Assembly (NCBI RefSeq): GCF_029504695.1
Contig: NZ_JAQFIN010000003.1
Location: 124,001-188,000 of the forward strand
Direction of reading: 5' to 3'
Origin: Parabacteroides sp. PF5-6
GTDB lineage: Bacteria; Bacteroidota; Bacteroidia; Bacteroidales; Tannerellaceae
Length of the DNA stretch: 64,000 nucleotides
Below, in pieces: positions 15,203-24,756 of this stretch. The notes under the pieces were generated by a model. That model was given only the letters and a program-made list of their open reading frames with translations. It ran no database searches and was not told where the DNA came from. Position 1 is the first letter of the stretch. Every line of letters starts with the position of its first letter. A program made the position numbers and the translations under genes.

Positions 15203-16732
15203 TCAGAACTGGAAGTAAATAAACGGTTGCACTCCGGCGCTCTTCAGTTGCACAACAATGAAAATAAGAATGATCAGATACAACGCCTGCACGACAACGG
15301 GCGAGGCAGTCACCCCTTTCTGCAAAGCCTGGGTCCATCGGTGTGGCGTGAAGTGAAGCGTAAAACCCAACAGCATCAGGATGGAAACACCCCGGTAGCC
15401 TTCGACAAACTGGCCGAATACTTCGGGATGGAAGTGGGTAAAGATCTGCGAAAGGATCTCTCCGGCTGTATATATCGTATCGGCTCGGAACAGGATCCAG
15501 CCCAGACACACCAGATGGAAGGTAAAGACAATGCCCAATACCCGTCGCCAGGGTTTCATCTCCTCTCCTACCTTTTTGAAACTGCCGAAGCGGCCCATCA
15601 CAAACTTATGGATCGCCAGTGCCAGCCCGTGCAGTCCGCCCCAGATGACAAAGTTCATCGACGCCCCGTGCCACAATCCGCCTAACAGCATGGTGATAAA
15701 GAGATTGACGTACGTTCGCGTCTTCCCTTTGCGGTTTCCTCCCAACGAGATATAGAGATAATCCTTCAGCCACGAGGAGAGCGAGATATGCCAGCGCCGC
15801 CAGAACTCGGTAATGGTGGCCGATTGGTAAGGCGAATCGAAGTTGATATTGAATCGGTAGCCCAATAACAGCGCAATACCGATCGCCATATCCGAATACC
15901 CCGAGAAGTCGCAATAGATCTGAAGCGCATAACCATAGACACCCAATAGGTTCTCCAAACCGGTGTACAACAAAGGCGCATCGAAGATTCGGTCGACAAA
16001 ATTCATACTGATATAATCGGAGATCACGCACTTTTTGAACAATCCGCAGAGGAAAAGAAACAGCCCTTCGCCGAATTCCTTCTTCCCCACCCAAAGCGGC
16101 TTGAGCATTTGCGGCAGGAAGTCTTTCGCCCTGACGATCGGTCCGGCCACCAGTTGCGGAAAGAACGAAACATAAAACACATAATCGATCCAACGGTTCA
16201 GCGGTTGTAGCTTTCCCCGATAGATATCCACCACATAGCTGATGCTCTGAAACGTAAAGAAAGAGATTCCGACAGGCAGGAAGATATCAAATGTCAGATT
16301 CTCGACCGTTTCCATGCCGAACCAGGATCCGATCGAATTGGTCACCGACACGCTCAGGCTATACAGGAAGTTAAAGTATTTAAAGTAAGCCAGCATACCC
16401 AGATTGATGCAAAGGCTGAGGACAACCAGGAGTTTGCGCCGCAGCAAAGGCGTGGTGTTTACCAATACGCGGGCAATGATAAAATCGGAGGTTGCCGTAA
16501 ACAATAATAAAAGAAACCAGATCCCGCTGCTCTTATAGTAGAAGTAAAGCGAAAAGAGCGTGACGTAGATAAAGCGCGCCAGCGTATGCCTGCGCAGCGC
16601 GAGGTAGATCATAAAGAACCCGATAAACAGGAAGAAAAACAAGCCGCTGCTGAAAAGCATCGGGGCTTCCCGGTGATAAACGAATAGATCGGTGAGTTTC
16701 TCCCAGGAGAGATTATAGTTCAATATGTTCAT
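15203..16732 (-). CDS. MBOAT-family polysaccharide O-acyltransferase (AlgI-like)
   Basis: 509 residues with about 10-12 membrane helices and the MBOAT signatures seen in AlgI, PatA and DltB: PVGISFFTFQSISYVVDIYRG, FPQLVAGPIVRAKDFLPQ, DFSGYSDMAIGIALLLGY, NFDSPYQSATITEFWRRWH, and the catalytic His region GGLWHGASMNFVIWGGLHG. It should pass an acyl (usually acetyl) group from the cytoplasmic side to a cell-surface glycan. Its start overlaps the end of an SGNH-hydrolase gene, and a second SGNH gene precedes that one, giving a three-gene O-acylation module comparable to algI-algJ-algX. Confidence 0.94.
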   Translation of the reverse strand: MNILNYNLSWEKLTDLFVYHREAPMLFSSGLFFFLFIGFFMIYLALRRHTLARFIYVTLFSLYFYYKSSGIWFLLLLFTATSDFIIARVLVNTTPLLRRKLLVVLSLCINLGMLAYFKYFNFLYSLSVSVTNSIGSWFGMETVENLTFDIFLPVGISFFTFQSISYVVDIYRGKLQPLNRWIDYVFYVSFFPQLVAGPIVRAKDFLPQMLKPLWVGKKEFGEGLFLFLCGLFKKCVISDYISMNFVDRIFDAPLLYTGLENLLGVYGYALQIYCDFSGYSDMAIGIALLLGYRFNINFDSPYQSATITEFWRRWHISLSSWLKDYLYISLGGNRKGKTRTYVNLFITMLLGGLWHGASMNFVIWGGLHGLALAIHKFVMGRFGSFKKVGEEMKPWRRVLGIVFTFHLVCLGWILFRADTIYTAGEILSQIFTHFHPEVFGQFVEGYRGVSILMLLGFTLHFTPHRWTQALQKGVTASPVVVQALYLIILIFIVVQLKSAGVQPFIYFQF

Positions 16733-18065
16733 TATAGCTCTTGATTAAAGCGCGATACAATAATTCACCCTGCTCCCCGTAACCTTCTTTGGTGAAGTGG
16801 ATGCGATCGCGTCCCATTAATTTCCGTTCGTACCACTGCCGCGAGGAGTTCTTCCCTCCGGTGATACGAAACAAATCCCAACAGGCAATGCCTTCTTCCA
16901 GCGCGACGTCGAGAATCACCTCGGCTGCCTTCTCACTGTTTTCATTGCGCACATAAGTCCGTTTCTTATTTACCGTAACCCGTTTATAACATTCGGCGGG
17001 CGTGGTCAACAATAAAGCGGTCTGCGGCAGTACGTCTTTGACCAGTTGGACAAAGGCTTTTACCTGCCCTTTGAATTCCGGTTTATTGAAGCGTCGCCCG
17101 AAGGTCTCGTTTGTGCCCAGGGAGATGATCAGTAAAGAGGGCTTCAACAGGGCCAGTTGTTCGAGATACGCCCGGTCGGTGTAATGGATAAACATCGATC
17201 CGTTCACGCCGATGGAGTGATACAATAGTCCGGGTCCGCCATTGGTCAATTGAAATCCGTAGTAGGTATTATTAAACGCAGAAGCCGGCAGCAGACTGTC
17301 GGTTCCTTGTTTGCGTCGGGTGCTATGCAGTTGAAGCGTATCGGTCAGGCACGTGATAAAGAACGTATCGGCCAGTATGCCCGGCGCGCAGGGCTCGGTG
17401 GCAAGCGATGTACGGATCGAATCTTTCCACGTTCCGGCAGGAAGCATCGGCATGGCCTTCTCGTTGCGGTAGAACACCGCCCGGTTGAACGCGTAACCGG
17501 CACCGTTGACCGGCCCGATGATTAAGTCGAGATTGACCGAAGGCGATACCGTCCGTATCCCAAAGCCTCCGATGCCGATCGACGTCTTCGGCCGGGCTTG
17601 GATACAACGTCCTACCTCCCATTCGCGGACAACCGATTGGATAAAATAGTCGTTCGGCTCATTCACCCGGCTCAATTTGAGCGGCCCTACCCATCCGCGG
17701 CCGGCATTGCCGAAGATCTCTTGCAGCCGTCGCATGGTTTGTCCCGTTTCGAAGCCTGCCTGGATATGGGAATCGCCCAGATGCACCACCGTCACGACCG
17801 TGTCGTGTCGCATACGCAAGGCATCGAGCTCGCGGTAGAACGGATGCAGGGTGCCTGCCGTATCGGTGATCAGGCATAAGGAGTCGGCAAAAGGGATCGT
17901 GACTAACGGCAGCGAATCCAACGGTACGGGAAGCATCATCTCCACCTCATCCGCCGCAGGCATCACCTTTCCGGCCCGCACCGACGGACGCAGGGGGAAG
18001 AATACTATCAGCCAGAAGCCGATCAGTACCAATATACTAACGCAATGTCTTCTCCGCTTCGTCAT
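16713..18065 (-). CDS. SGNH/GDSL hydrolase-fold acyl-transfer partner
   Basis: 450 residues. It has an N-terminal membrane anchor or signal (ILVLIGFWLIVFFPLRPS). The SGNH catalytic blocks are all present: GDSHIQAGF with the nucleophile serine, a glycine block near YHSIGVNG, SLGTNETFG with Asn, and the C-terminal DRIHFTKEGYG with the Asp and His of the triad. In AlgJ/AlgX-like proteins this fold completes acetyl transfer to the periplasmic polymer. The gene overlaps the MBOAT gene downstream (20 bp) and the second SGNH gene upstream (29 bp), so expression is coupled. Confidence 0.85.
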   Translation of the reverse strand: MTKRRRHCVSILVLIGFWLIVFFPLRPSVRAGKVMPAADEVEMMLPVPLDSLPLVTIPFADSLCLITDTAGTLHPFYRELDALRMRHDTVVTVVHLGDSHIQAGFETGQTMRRLQEIFGNAGRGWVGPLKLSRVNEPNDYFIQSVVREWEVGRCIQARPKTSIGIGGFGIRTVSPSVNLDLIIGPVNGAGYAFNRAVFYRNEKAMPMLPAGTWKDSIRTSLATEPCAPGILADTFFITCLTDTLQLHSTRRKQGTDSLLPASAFNNTYYGFQLTNGGPGLLYHSIGVNGSMFIHYTDRAYLEQLALLKPSLLIISLGTNETFGRRFNKPEFKGQVKAFVQLVKDVLPQTALLLTTPAECYKRVTVNKKRTYVRNENSEKAAEVILDVALEEGIACWDLFRITGGKNSSRQWYERKLMGRDRIHFTKEGYGEQGELLYRALIKSYNEHIEL

Positions 18066-19494
18066 AAAATTCTTTTTCGGTGAGTAAGGCTTTCATCAGG
18101 GCGTTGGCCAGTTCGCGCCCGCCCCGGAAACTGAAATGGGTATAGTCTTTGCTCGCCCAGTTGTTCTCGACATAACGCACCATACTGTTCTCTCCGCCCA
18201 TCGCGGCGAACATATTCCAGAACGGAATGCCGGCGCGGCGGGCAATCTGCTGCTGGGTATGCAGCATGGCCAATACTTCGGGCATGGTCTGGTACACACC
18301 GTCTTCCAGATGACTGCGGTCGGTCACACTCAACAACAGGATGTCGGTATCCGGGAAGCATTCGCGCAGGTGACGCACCACTTCGATCATACGCGCCCGG
18401 TACCAGCCGTAATCCAGCATATCTTCACTGATCACATTCAAGCCGTATTGCAAAACAATCAAATCATAAGGGCGTACTTCCGACCACTGGCGGCAGCGCT
18501 GACGGTCGAACCGTTCGAGTATCATGCCCGAATTGCCGCGCAGCGAGAAGTTGTCGACCACCATCCCGCTCCGGTCTTCCAACGCCACGCCCAGCGCCTG
18601 AAAGCCTTCCACCTGGGTAAAGGTATAAGAGGCTTCGGTGATTTGTCCTTCCGAAATATTCCGGGTAATACGGTCGGTCGGTGCCAACTGGCGGCTGATC
18701 GTATCGGTCGACTGGTTCAATACCAGTTGCATCCGGGTATTCCGGTTGGCCATATAGTAGAGTTGCACCGTTTCTACCTCGGGCAGTTCCGGATGGCGGT
18801 TGGTATTTTTCATCTGGATGGTCGCTTGTTCTTTCTCGGCTTCGAAGAGCATACCGGGCAGAACGTAGTCGTGGCTCTGATCATGGATCATCGACCAGGT
18901 TTTCCACCCGCTGGCGGCCTGATTGACGGTCGGTCGGAACTGCGCCGTCACCGAGGTAACGGGTACAAAGCCTACCCCTCGCCCACCAAACTGTTTCTGC
19001 ATCAGCGAACGGAAATCGGACACCATAATATCCCCCTCGATAAACGAATCGCCCATAAAAGCAATGCGCACCGGCCGGTCCATCTTGTGGCGGTCGTTGA
19101 TCGCCCGGAAGAAACGTTTCAACCCGATATGTCCGGGCGAGAAATCCTGTATGCGGGAAGCGGCAGAATCGGTTGCCGTGGCGGCGTAACGCCGGTTGTA
19201 AAGCGAATCGCGCTGTTGCAACGAAGTGGTATCCATACCCGTAGCCTCGACCACCGAGGTGCGCAGGGCTACCGTATCAATCTGCAAGGTATCGGGAAGA
19301 GATAAGACTTGTTTGATCGAATCCAAGGCCGCCTTTCGGGTGTTGGGGTTCAAGCGGATGTCGGAAAAGAGGTCGACGCGCTTGATCTTGTGCCCCCACA
19401 ACTCATCGGGCAGTCCATACAAAGCAAAGCAACCGATCATAGTCCATACCAGTACGACCAGTGTCCGCCCCATATAATCTTTGTTTTCCATCAT
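18037..19494 (-). CDS. second SGNH/GDSL hydrolase-fold protein of the acylation module
   Basis: 485 residues from the ATG at 19494; a TTG at 19515 is a weaker choice. An N-terminal membrane helix (TLVVLVWTMIGCFALYGLP) anchors a periplasmic domain. The catalytic motifs are MGDSFIEGDIM (nucleophile Ser), RGNSGMILERF, LQYGLNVISE (Asn) and KDYTHFSFRGG (Asp, His). It is a paralogue of the next gene, with which it overlaps by 29 bp, and is the first gene of the MBOAT module. The two SGNH proteins may act on different positions or form a complex. The glycan target is unknown. Confidence 0.84.
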   Translation of the reverse strand: MMENKDYMGRTLVVLVWTMIGCFALYGLPDELWGHKIKRVDLFSDIRLNPNTRKAALDSIKQVLSLPDTLQIDTVALRTSVVEATGMDTTSLQQRDSLYNRRYAATATDSAASRIQDFSPGHIGLKRFFRAINDRHKMDRPVRIAFMGDSFIEGDIMVSDFRSLMQKQFGGRGVGFVPVTSVTAQFRPTVNQAASGWKTWSMIHDQSHDYVLPGMLFEAEKEQATIQMKNTNRHPELPEVETVQLYYMANRNTRMQLVLNQSTDTISRQLAPTDRITRNISEGQITEASYTFTQVEGFQALGVALEDRSGMVVDNFSLRGNSGMILERFDRQRCRQWSEVRPYDLIVLQYGLNVISEDMLDYGWYRARMIEVVRHLRECFPDTDILLLSVTDRSHLEDGVYQTMPEVLAMLHTQQQIARRAGIPFWNMFAAMGGENSMVRYVENNWASKDYTHFSFRGGRELANALMKALLTEKEFYDEAEKTLR

Positions 19495-19525
19495 TCTCTT
19501 TTTTCGAAGCGACAAAGGTAAATAG

Positions 19526-19560
19526 AAATTACGAATCCGTAATTCTTAATTCGTAATTAA
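19526..19560. repeat. AATTACGAATT-type short repeat at the rhomboid 3' end
   Basis: About five overlapping copies of the 7-bp motif ATTACGA or its complement form small palindromes (AATTACGAATCCGTAATT). The repeat supplies the stop codon of the rhomboid gene (19557-19559). The same motif family is found at 32184-32266. Confidence 0.75.
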
Positions 19561-20153
19561 AAGAAATGCGCCAGGAACCCCCTGCCCAGCTCCGGATGGA
19601 ACACGATGGGATAAAAGAATCCGTAGACCGCACCGTAGAAGTGGGCATTGTGATTGATATTGTCGCCGCCTTTCTTTGCCATGTACTGGCAGTAGACCAG
19701 ATAGAATACCCCAAAAAGAATGCCCGGGATGGGAAGCACGGCAAACAATAGGATCTTGCCGAAAGGATCGAACAAGATGGAGGTGAACAAGACGGCGGAA
19801 ACCGCACCCGATGCCCCGATGGAGACATAGTTGGGATCGTTGCGGTATTTGACGGTATCAAACAAAGAAGCCGCAACCATTCCACCCAGATAGAGCCCCA
19901 GATAAGCCGCCGGGCCCAAACCCAGGTAACCGAACGAACGTTCGATATAAGTACCGAACGACCAGAATGTGAACATATTCACCAACAGATGCATCGAATC
20001 GGCATGCACAAACCCATGCGTAACGAGTCGCCACCACTCCTGCCGTCGCAACATCCGGTAAGGAACGAACGCCAGCGCATAAAACAAACGCGGCTTGGAG
20101 AAGCACTGGAAAGAAACCAATAAGGTGAGACCAATCAGAATATAGGTGATCAT
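19557..20153 (-). CDS. rhomboid-family intramembrane serine protease
   Basis: 198 residues from the ATG at 20153 (MITYILIGLTLLVSFQ), with six membrane helices. The catalytic serine lies in SIGASGAVSAVLF (GxSG) and the catalytic histidine in INHNAHFYGAVYGF, within helix 6, giving the Ser-His dyad. The N-terminal helix is followed by the loop with LVTHGFVHADSMHLLVNM, where HxxxxHLLxN is conserved. It would cut membrane-embedded substrates near their helix ends. Transcription probably starts from a promoter inside the dispersed repeat at 20181-20240. Confidence 0.92.
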   Translation of the reverse strand: MITYILIGLTLLVSFQCFSKPRLFYALAFVPYRMLRRQEWWRLVTHGFVHADSMHLLVNMFTFWSFGTYIERSFGYLGLGPAAYLGLYLGGMVAASLFDTVKYRNDPNYVSIGASGAVSAVLFTSILFDPFGKILLFAVLPIPGILFGVFYLVYCQYMAKKGGDNINHNAHFYGAVYGFFYPIVFHPELGRGFLAHFF

Positions 20154-20180
20154 AAGGCAATTGTTTTCGTCTTTTGCGGG

Positions 20181-20240
20181 CAAAGATAGTGAAAGCCGAA
20201 GACAGAGACAAACTTACTTGACTATGTTGAGGCGCATCCT
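20181..20240 (-). repeat. dispersed promoter-bearing repeat, copy 1
   Basis: The segment reads, on the minus strand, TTTG (20209-20212), a 20-bp spacer and TATCTTTG (20181-20188): a full Bacteroidetes promoter 28 bp before the rhomboid ATG. It is the same element as 38758-38824 upstream of TamL; both share the GATAGTGAAAGCCGA start and the GAGGCGCATCCT end. Confidence 0.75.
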
Positions 20241-20286
20241 CAACACCCTTGCGCGTCTTTTTCAGGACGGATACCGGAAAAGTTTC

Positions 20287-20374
20287 TTTACGACCAGGGT
20301 GCTAAAGCTTTACGACCCTGGTGGTAAAGGTTTACGACCCCGGTGGTAAACCTTTAGCACCCCGGTCGTAAAGA
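20287..20374. repeat. tandem array, four 22-bp palindromic units (TTTACGACC..GGTxGTAAA)
   Basis: Units start at 20287, 20309, 20331 and 20353; each is a palindrome with ACGACC and GGTGGT or GGTCGT halves. The whole block, with its flanks CCGGAA-AGTTTC and GAAACTTCCGG, is one large inverted repeat from about 20275 to 20385. It lies between the divergent rhomboid and phosphoesterase promoters. Confidence 0.88.
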
Positions 20375-20407
20375 AACTTCCGGCTTGTTTTGCCCAAAAA
20401 GAGTCCT

Positions 20408-20415
20408 TATCTTTG
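20408..20415 (+). promoter_or_regulatory. promoter TTG-N~20-TATCTTTG for the phosphoesterase gene
   Basis: TATCTTTG with a TTG about 20 bp upstream (near 20385), 42 bp before the ATG at 20457. It begins only about 35 bp after the 22-bp array. Confidence 0.65.
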
Positions 20416-20456
20416 CCCGAATGATTCAGAAGTTATTCAAAAACAGATAAGATAAG

Positions 20457-21449
20457 ATGAGAAACTTACTTCTACTGACAGTCGGCCTATTCTTTATTTT
20501 TCAAACAACGGCCTGGGCCGGGCAACCACCCCTGCAATACAATACAAACGGGAAGTTCAAGATCGTACAGTTCACCGATGTACATTATATCCACGGCGAT
20601 GCGCGCTCGGCGGCGGCGATCGAACGGATCAACGAGGTGGTCGATGCCGAACGGCCGGATCTGGTGATCTTCACGGGCGATGTGATCTTCGGCGAGCCGG
20701 CGGAGGAAGGCATACGTTACGTATTGAAACAGGTATCCGACAAAAAGATACCCTTTGCAGTTACCTTTGGTAATCATGACGACGAACACGGATTAAGCCG
20801 CGAAGAGTTATTGCGGATCATTCAGACCCTACCGTATAATATGACGGGCACGGTCGAAGGCCTGTCGGGCGTAAGCAATTTCATCTTACCCATTCAATCG
20901 AGCGACGGCGGGAAGGAGGCAAATATCCTCTATTGTTTCGACTCCAACTCCTACTCCCAACTGGAAGGCATCGGCGGGTACGATTATATCAAGTTCGATC
21001 AGATCCAATGGTACAGGGAAAACAGTAAGCGTTATACCCAGAAGAACAACGGCTCCCCCATCCCCTCATTGGCGTTCTTCCATATTCCGCTGCCGGAATA
21101 CAACCAGGCTGCCGCCGATGAGACGGCGATCCTGACGGGCACGCGCAAAGAAAAAGCCTGTGCTCCGGTATTGAACACAGGCCTTTTTGCCTCCATGCGC
21201 GAGAGGGGTGATGTGATGGCTACCTTTGTCGGCCATGATCACGACGACGATTATGCCGTCTATTGGAAAGGAATCCTTTTATGTTACGGACGTTATACGG
21301 GCGGAAACACCGTCTACAACAACCTCTCGAACGGCGCCCGCGTGATCGAACTGACCGAAGGCCAAAAAGGCTTCACCTCCTGGATTCGCCTGAAGGGCGA
21401 TGAGGTGGTGAATAAGGTGGAGTTTCCGGGGGATTTTATTAAGGAATAG
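20457..21449 (+). CDS. exported calcineurin-like metallophosphoesterase
   Basis: 330 residues with a signal peptide (MRNLLLLTVGLFFIFQTTAWA). The metallophosphatase blocks are complete: TDVHYIHGDAR (D-x-H), FTGDVIFG (GDxxx), FGNHDDEHG (GNHD), FFHIPLPEY and GHDHDDDY (GHxH), so a two-metal phosphodiesterase or phosphatase is expected in the periplasm. The family resembles purple-acid-type enzymes common in Bacteroides. An intragenic hairpin with a T run (21151-21188) lies inside the coding region. The stop codon TAG at 21447-21449 abuts a decamer repeat array. Confidence 0.92.
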   Translation: MRNLLLLTVGLFFIFQTTAWAGQPPLQYNTNGKFKIVQFTDVHYIHGDARSAAAIERINEVVDAERPDLVIFTGDVIFGEPAEEGIRYVLKQVSDKKIPFAVTFGNHDDEHGLSREELLRIIQTLPYNMTGTVEGLSGVSNFILPIQSSDGGKEANILYCFDSNSYSQLEGIGGYDYIKFDQIQWYRENSKRYTQKNNGSPIPSLAFFHIPLPEYNQAAADETAILTGTRKEKACAPVLNTGLFASMRERGDVMATFVGHDHDDDYAVYWKGILLCYGRYTGGNTVYNNLSNGARVIELTEGQKGFTSWIRLKGDEVVNKVEFPGDFIKE

Positions 21450-21600
21450 GAACTCATAAGAGCTCATAGGAACTCATAAGAATTCATAAGAACGATAAGA
21501 ATTAGGAACTCATAAGAACTCATAAGAACTCATAAGAGAGCCTAATTCCCCCTCCTATGAATTCTTAGGAGTTCCTATGAGTTCCTATAAGCTCTTATAA
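21449..21600. repeat. 10-bp tandem repeats in two inverted arms between convergent genes
   Basis: The left arm (about 21449-21535) has units GGAACTCATA, AGAGCTCATA and AGAATTCATA with a short irregular stretch. The right arm (about 21551-21600) holds the complement, such as GAGTTCCTAT. Together they can form a large hairpin between the phosphoesterase and fucP genes. The right arm encodes the last residues and stop of FucP (stop at 21585-21587). Confidence 0.85.
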
Positions 21601-22898
21601 GCCCTCCTCCCATAAGCCGCCACCACCACAAAACAAACCAGCGGCAACACAAACGACAAATTCACCGCCGGCATCCCCCAAACAGTGCCCTGATCGATGA
21701 TCATCGCCTGCAAAGGAGGCAAGATCGAACCGCCCAGGATCGCCATAATCAATCCGGCGGCACCGAACTTCGCATCGTCGCCCAAGCCTTTCAAGGCAAT
21801 ACCGTAGATGGTCGGGAACATCAGCGACATACAAGCCGACACCGCCACCAGACAATACAAGCCGTAAATGTTCTGCAAGCCGATCACTCCCACCGTAAAA
21901 CCAGCGCCGGCAAGCGCCAGGATCATCAGTAACCGCCCGGGATTGAGGTAGCGCAACAGGAAAGTACAGATAAACCGACTGGCGCAGAAGATAATCATCG
22001 CTACAATATTATATTTCTGCGACAACACCTCGGCTTCCATCTCCGCCATGCCTTCGGCCATAAAGATACGCGTGCCGTACTGGATAATAAACGTCCAGCA
22101 CATGATCTGTACCCCAACATAGAAGAACTGCGCAATCACTCCCTCGCGGTAACGGGGCAGAGAGAAGATGCGTTTCAGCGTCGGAACAAAATCAATGCGA
22201 TGGGACTGATCCTGATTCTTAGGCATCCGTGTGAAGAAAATCAACAGGAACATCACGACAATAAATAAGCCGATTGCCAGATAAGGCGTGATCAAAACCG
22301 AAAGATCGGCCGCTTTGACCGCTTCGAACTCCGCATCACTCAAGACCGCCCTCTCGGTTGTGTCCAACGGATTGAGCCGCGCCTGGATAAAATTCATGGC
22401 GACGTACATACCCAAGAGCGAACCCATCGGATTGAACGATTGAGCCATATTCAACCGCCGCGTAGCCGTTTCTTCCGATCCCATGGAAAGGATATACGGA
22501 TTGGCACTGGTCTCCAGAAAGGAAAGTCCGCAGGTAAGCACGAAATAAGCAATCAAAAACGGATAATATTCGCCCGTCATCTTGGCGGGGAAAAACAGGA
22601 ACGCACCGATAATATAAAGAGCTAAGCCCATCAGGATCCCTGCCTTGTAAGAATATTTGCGGATGAACATAGCCGCCGGAAAGGCCATGGCGAAGTACCC
22701 TCCGTAGAAGGCGACCTGCACCAAAGCGCCGTCGGTCACACTCATCCGGAAGATCTTCGAGAACGCTTTGACCATCGGGTTTGTAATATCATTGGCAAAC
22801 CCCCAGAGCGCAAAGCAGGAGGTGATCAGAATAAAAGGAAGCAGATAACTCGTGCCATCCTTTGCGGTCAACAAAGAAGATTGTTTTGTGTTTTTCAT
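21585..22898 (-). CDS. fucP: L-fucose:H+ symporter
   Basis: 437 residues with 12 membrane helices of the major facilitator superfamily, FucP type. Features seen are LITSCFALWGFANDITNPMVKAF near the N-terminus (the conserved WGFANDLTNPM region with an Asp-Asn pair in helix 1), FLETSANPYILSMG in helix 5 and SLMFPTIYGIALKGLG in helix 10. It imports fucose with protons. It lies 12 bp downstream of fucI on the same strand, so the pair forms a fucose uptake and isomerisation operon. The C-terminal tail AYKSL and the stop are encoded by the decamer repeat, so the natural tail may have been altered by repeat growth. Confidence 0.93.
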   Translation of the reverse strand: MKNTKQSSLLTAKDGTSYLLPFILITSCFALWGFANDITNPMVKAFSKIFRMSVTDGALVQVAFYGGYFAMAFPAAMFIRKYSYKAGILMGLALYIIGAFLFFPAKMTGEYYPFLIAYFVLTCGLSFLETSANPYILSMGSEETATRRLNMAQSFNPMGSLLGMYVAMNFIQARLNPLDTTERAVLSDAEFEAVKAADLSVLITPYLAIGLFIVVMFLLIFFTRMPKNQDQSHRIDFVPTLKRIFSLPRYREGVIAQFFYVGVQIMCWTFIIQYGTRIFMAEGMAEMEAEVLSQKYNIVAMIIFCASRFICTFLLRYLNPGRLLMILALAGAGFTVGVIGLQNIYGLYCLVAVSACMSLMFPTIYGIALKGLGDDAKFGAAGLIMAILGGSILPPLQAMIIDQGTVWGMPAVNLSFVLPLVCFVVVAAYGRRAYKSL

Positions 22899-22910
22899 AC
22901 GCTCTCCTTC

Positions 22911-24701
22911 TTACTTCTTGTACAACGCTCCATAGGTTTGACAAGCGCGGTAGTCGGCGCCTTCCTGATCCATGCCGAACGCGTTCCAGGCGGCGGGACG
23001 GAAGATCAGCTCTTCTTCTACATTGTGCATGCAAACGGGAATACGAAGCATCGAAGCCAGCGTGATCAGGTCGGCACCGATATGGCCGTAGCTGATCGAG
23101 CCGTGATTGGCGCCCCAATGGTTCATCACCGAATAGACATCGCGGAAGTTCCCTTCGCCCGTCAGACGGGGCGCAAACCAGGTGGTAGGCCAGCCTTTAT
23201 CCGTGCGGTCATCGAGGATCTTGTGTGCGTCGGGATCCAGCTCGACCGTCCATCCTTCGGCCAGTTGCAAGACAGGACCCAAGCCTTTGACCAGGTTCAG
23301 GCGCACCATCGTGCAAGGCATTCCCTGGCGCGTGAGGAACTTGGAAGAGAAACCGCCCCCACGGAAATATTCGCGGTTAGCCGGCACCCAGGTGGTCGCA
23401 TCCAGGCAGTCTTTCGCTTCTTTCTCCGTGATCTGCCAGAAAGGCTTCATGGCGGGAAGGCCATCGGCGTCGGTCTGACGGGCCGAACCGTCCAAAGAGG
23501 CGGCACCGGAGTTGATCAGATGGATAATGCCGTTTGCCGCCCGTCCTTCGAGCTTCTTTCCGGTCACTCTTTCCACGGCAGACGGACTCCAGTAGGTACG
23601 CACGTCGGCGAAGATCTGTGCTGTATGGGTCAACAGGTAACTTAATAGCATAGCCGTGCCGTTAAGGGCGTCGTTCTCGGTGGCCACGACAAAAGGCTGG
23701 CGCACACCCGTCCAGTCGAACGAAGAATTCATGATCGCCTCGGTAAAGTCGCCATTGGGATAGAAGTCGGTCCACTGGCGTTGTCCCTGGAATCCGGCGG
23801 CAATCGCGTTATGTCCCAAGGCTTCTTCGCCGAAACCTAACGTTTTGAGTTTGGGGTTACCGATCATCAGGTCGCGCACGATCAAAGTCATTTTCACGAT
23901 GAATGCCCAGTCTTTATCTTTTTCTTCCCGCGACTTCTTCAGATCCTCCCGGTTGCAGATATCTTCGTGTTCGCGGCAGTTGGCCTTCGCCCATGCCAAG
24001 GCTTTCTCATATTCTTCGGGATCATATATGCCTTGCTCCATGCGGCGGATGATTTCTACCTCATCGATGCCTTCACAGCGCATACCCAGGTAATCTTCGA
24101 AGAAGTCCGTATTGACAATCGAACCGGCAATGCCCATACAGACGGCACCGATCGAGAGATACGACTTGCCGCGCATGATAGCTACGGCCATAGCCGCACG
24201 GGCAAAGCGAAGCAGCTTCTCGCGCACGTCATCCGGGATCACCGTATCGCCGATATCCTGCACATCATGCCCGTAGATACCGAAAGCGGGCAGACCTTTC
24301 TGCGCATGCGCCGCCAGGACAGCCGCCAGGTAGACCGCTCCCGGGCGTTCCGTGCCGTTGAAACCCCATACCGCCTTGACCGTATGTTGCTCCATATCCA
24401 TCGTCTCACTGCCGTAGCACCAACAGGGTGTCACGGTAACTGTCACACCGACATTCTCCCGCCGGAACTTCTCCGCACAGGCCGCACTCTCGGCTACACG
24501 GCCGATCGTCGTATCGGCTATGATACATTGAACCGGCGTTCCATCCGGATATCTCAACGTGGAGGTCAACAACTCCATAACGCCTTTTGCCATATTCATG
24601 GTCTGATCTTCGAGGGATTCGCGGACGCCGCGCATACGTCCGTCGATCGTCGGGCGAATACCGATCTTTGGCCAGTCGCCCTTCAGTCTTTGTGTGTTCA
24701 T
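22911..24701 (-). CDS. fucI: L-fucose isomerase
   Basis: 596 residues from the ATG at 24701 ([20 protein letters not shown]), close to the E. coli FucI length of 591; the in-frame extension to 24803 would cross the promoter. It converts L-fucose to L-fuculose using Mn2+. Blocks seen are [86 protein letters not shown] and [18 protein letters not shown] near the C-terminus with metal-binding His. Fuculokinase and aldolase genes are not nearby. Divergent from a DnaQ-like gene with a palindrome between the promoters. Confidence 0.96.
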   Translation of the reverse strand: MNTQRLKGDWPKIGIRPTIDGRMRGVRESLEDQTMNMAKGVMELLTSTLRYPDGTPVQCIIADTTIGRVAESAACAEKFRRENVGVTVTVTPCWCYGSETMDMEQHTVKAVWGFNGTERPGAVYLAAVLAAHAQKGLPAFGIYGHDVQDIGDTVIPDDVREKLLRFARAAMAVAIMRGKSYLSIGAVCMGIAGSIVNTDFFEDYLGMRCEGIDEVEIIRRMEQGIYDPEEYEKALAWAKANCREHEDICNREDLKKSREEKDKDWAFIVKMTLIVRDLMIGNPKLKTLGFGEEALGHNAIAAGFQGQRQWTDFYPNGDFTEAIMNSSFDWTGVRQPFVVATENDALNGTAMLLSYLLTHTAQIFADVRTYWSPSAVERVTGKKLEGRAANGIIHLINSGAASLDGSARQTDADGLPAMKPFWQITEKEAKDCLDATTWVPANREYFRGGGFSSKFLTRQGMPCTMVRLNLVKGLGPVLQLAEGWTVELDPDAHKILDDRTDKGWPTTWFAPRLTGEGNFRDVYSVMNHWGANHGSISYGHIGADLITLASMLRIPVCMHNVEEELIFRPAAWNAFGMDQEGADYRACQTYGALYKK

Positions 24702-24737
24702 GATGTATCGAATTAAGTAGTTGAAATGTCTAAAACA

Positions 24738-24745
24738 CAAATATA
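24738..24745 (-). promoter_or_regulatory. -7 box TATATTTG for fucI-fucP
   Basis: Minus-strand TATATTTG, 37 bp before the fucI ATG at 24701; divergent from the promoter at 24777. Confidence 0.6.
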
Positions 24746-24756
24746 AGATTAAATGT

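Noticed and set aside
18136-19305. Open frame of 389 codons on the + strand
   Set aside because: Antisense shadow of the SGNH hydrolase; composition is His/Arg-rich and no motifs are seen.
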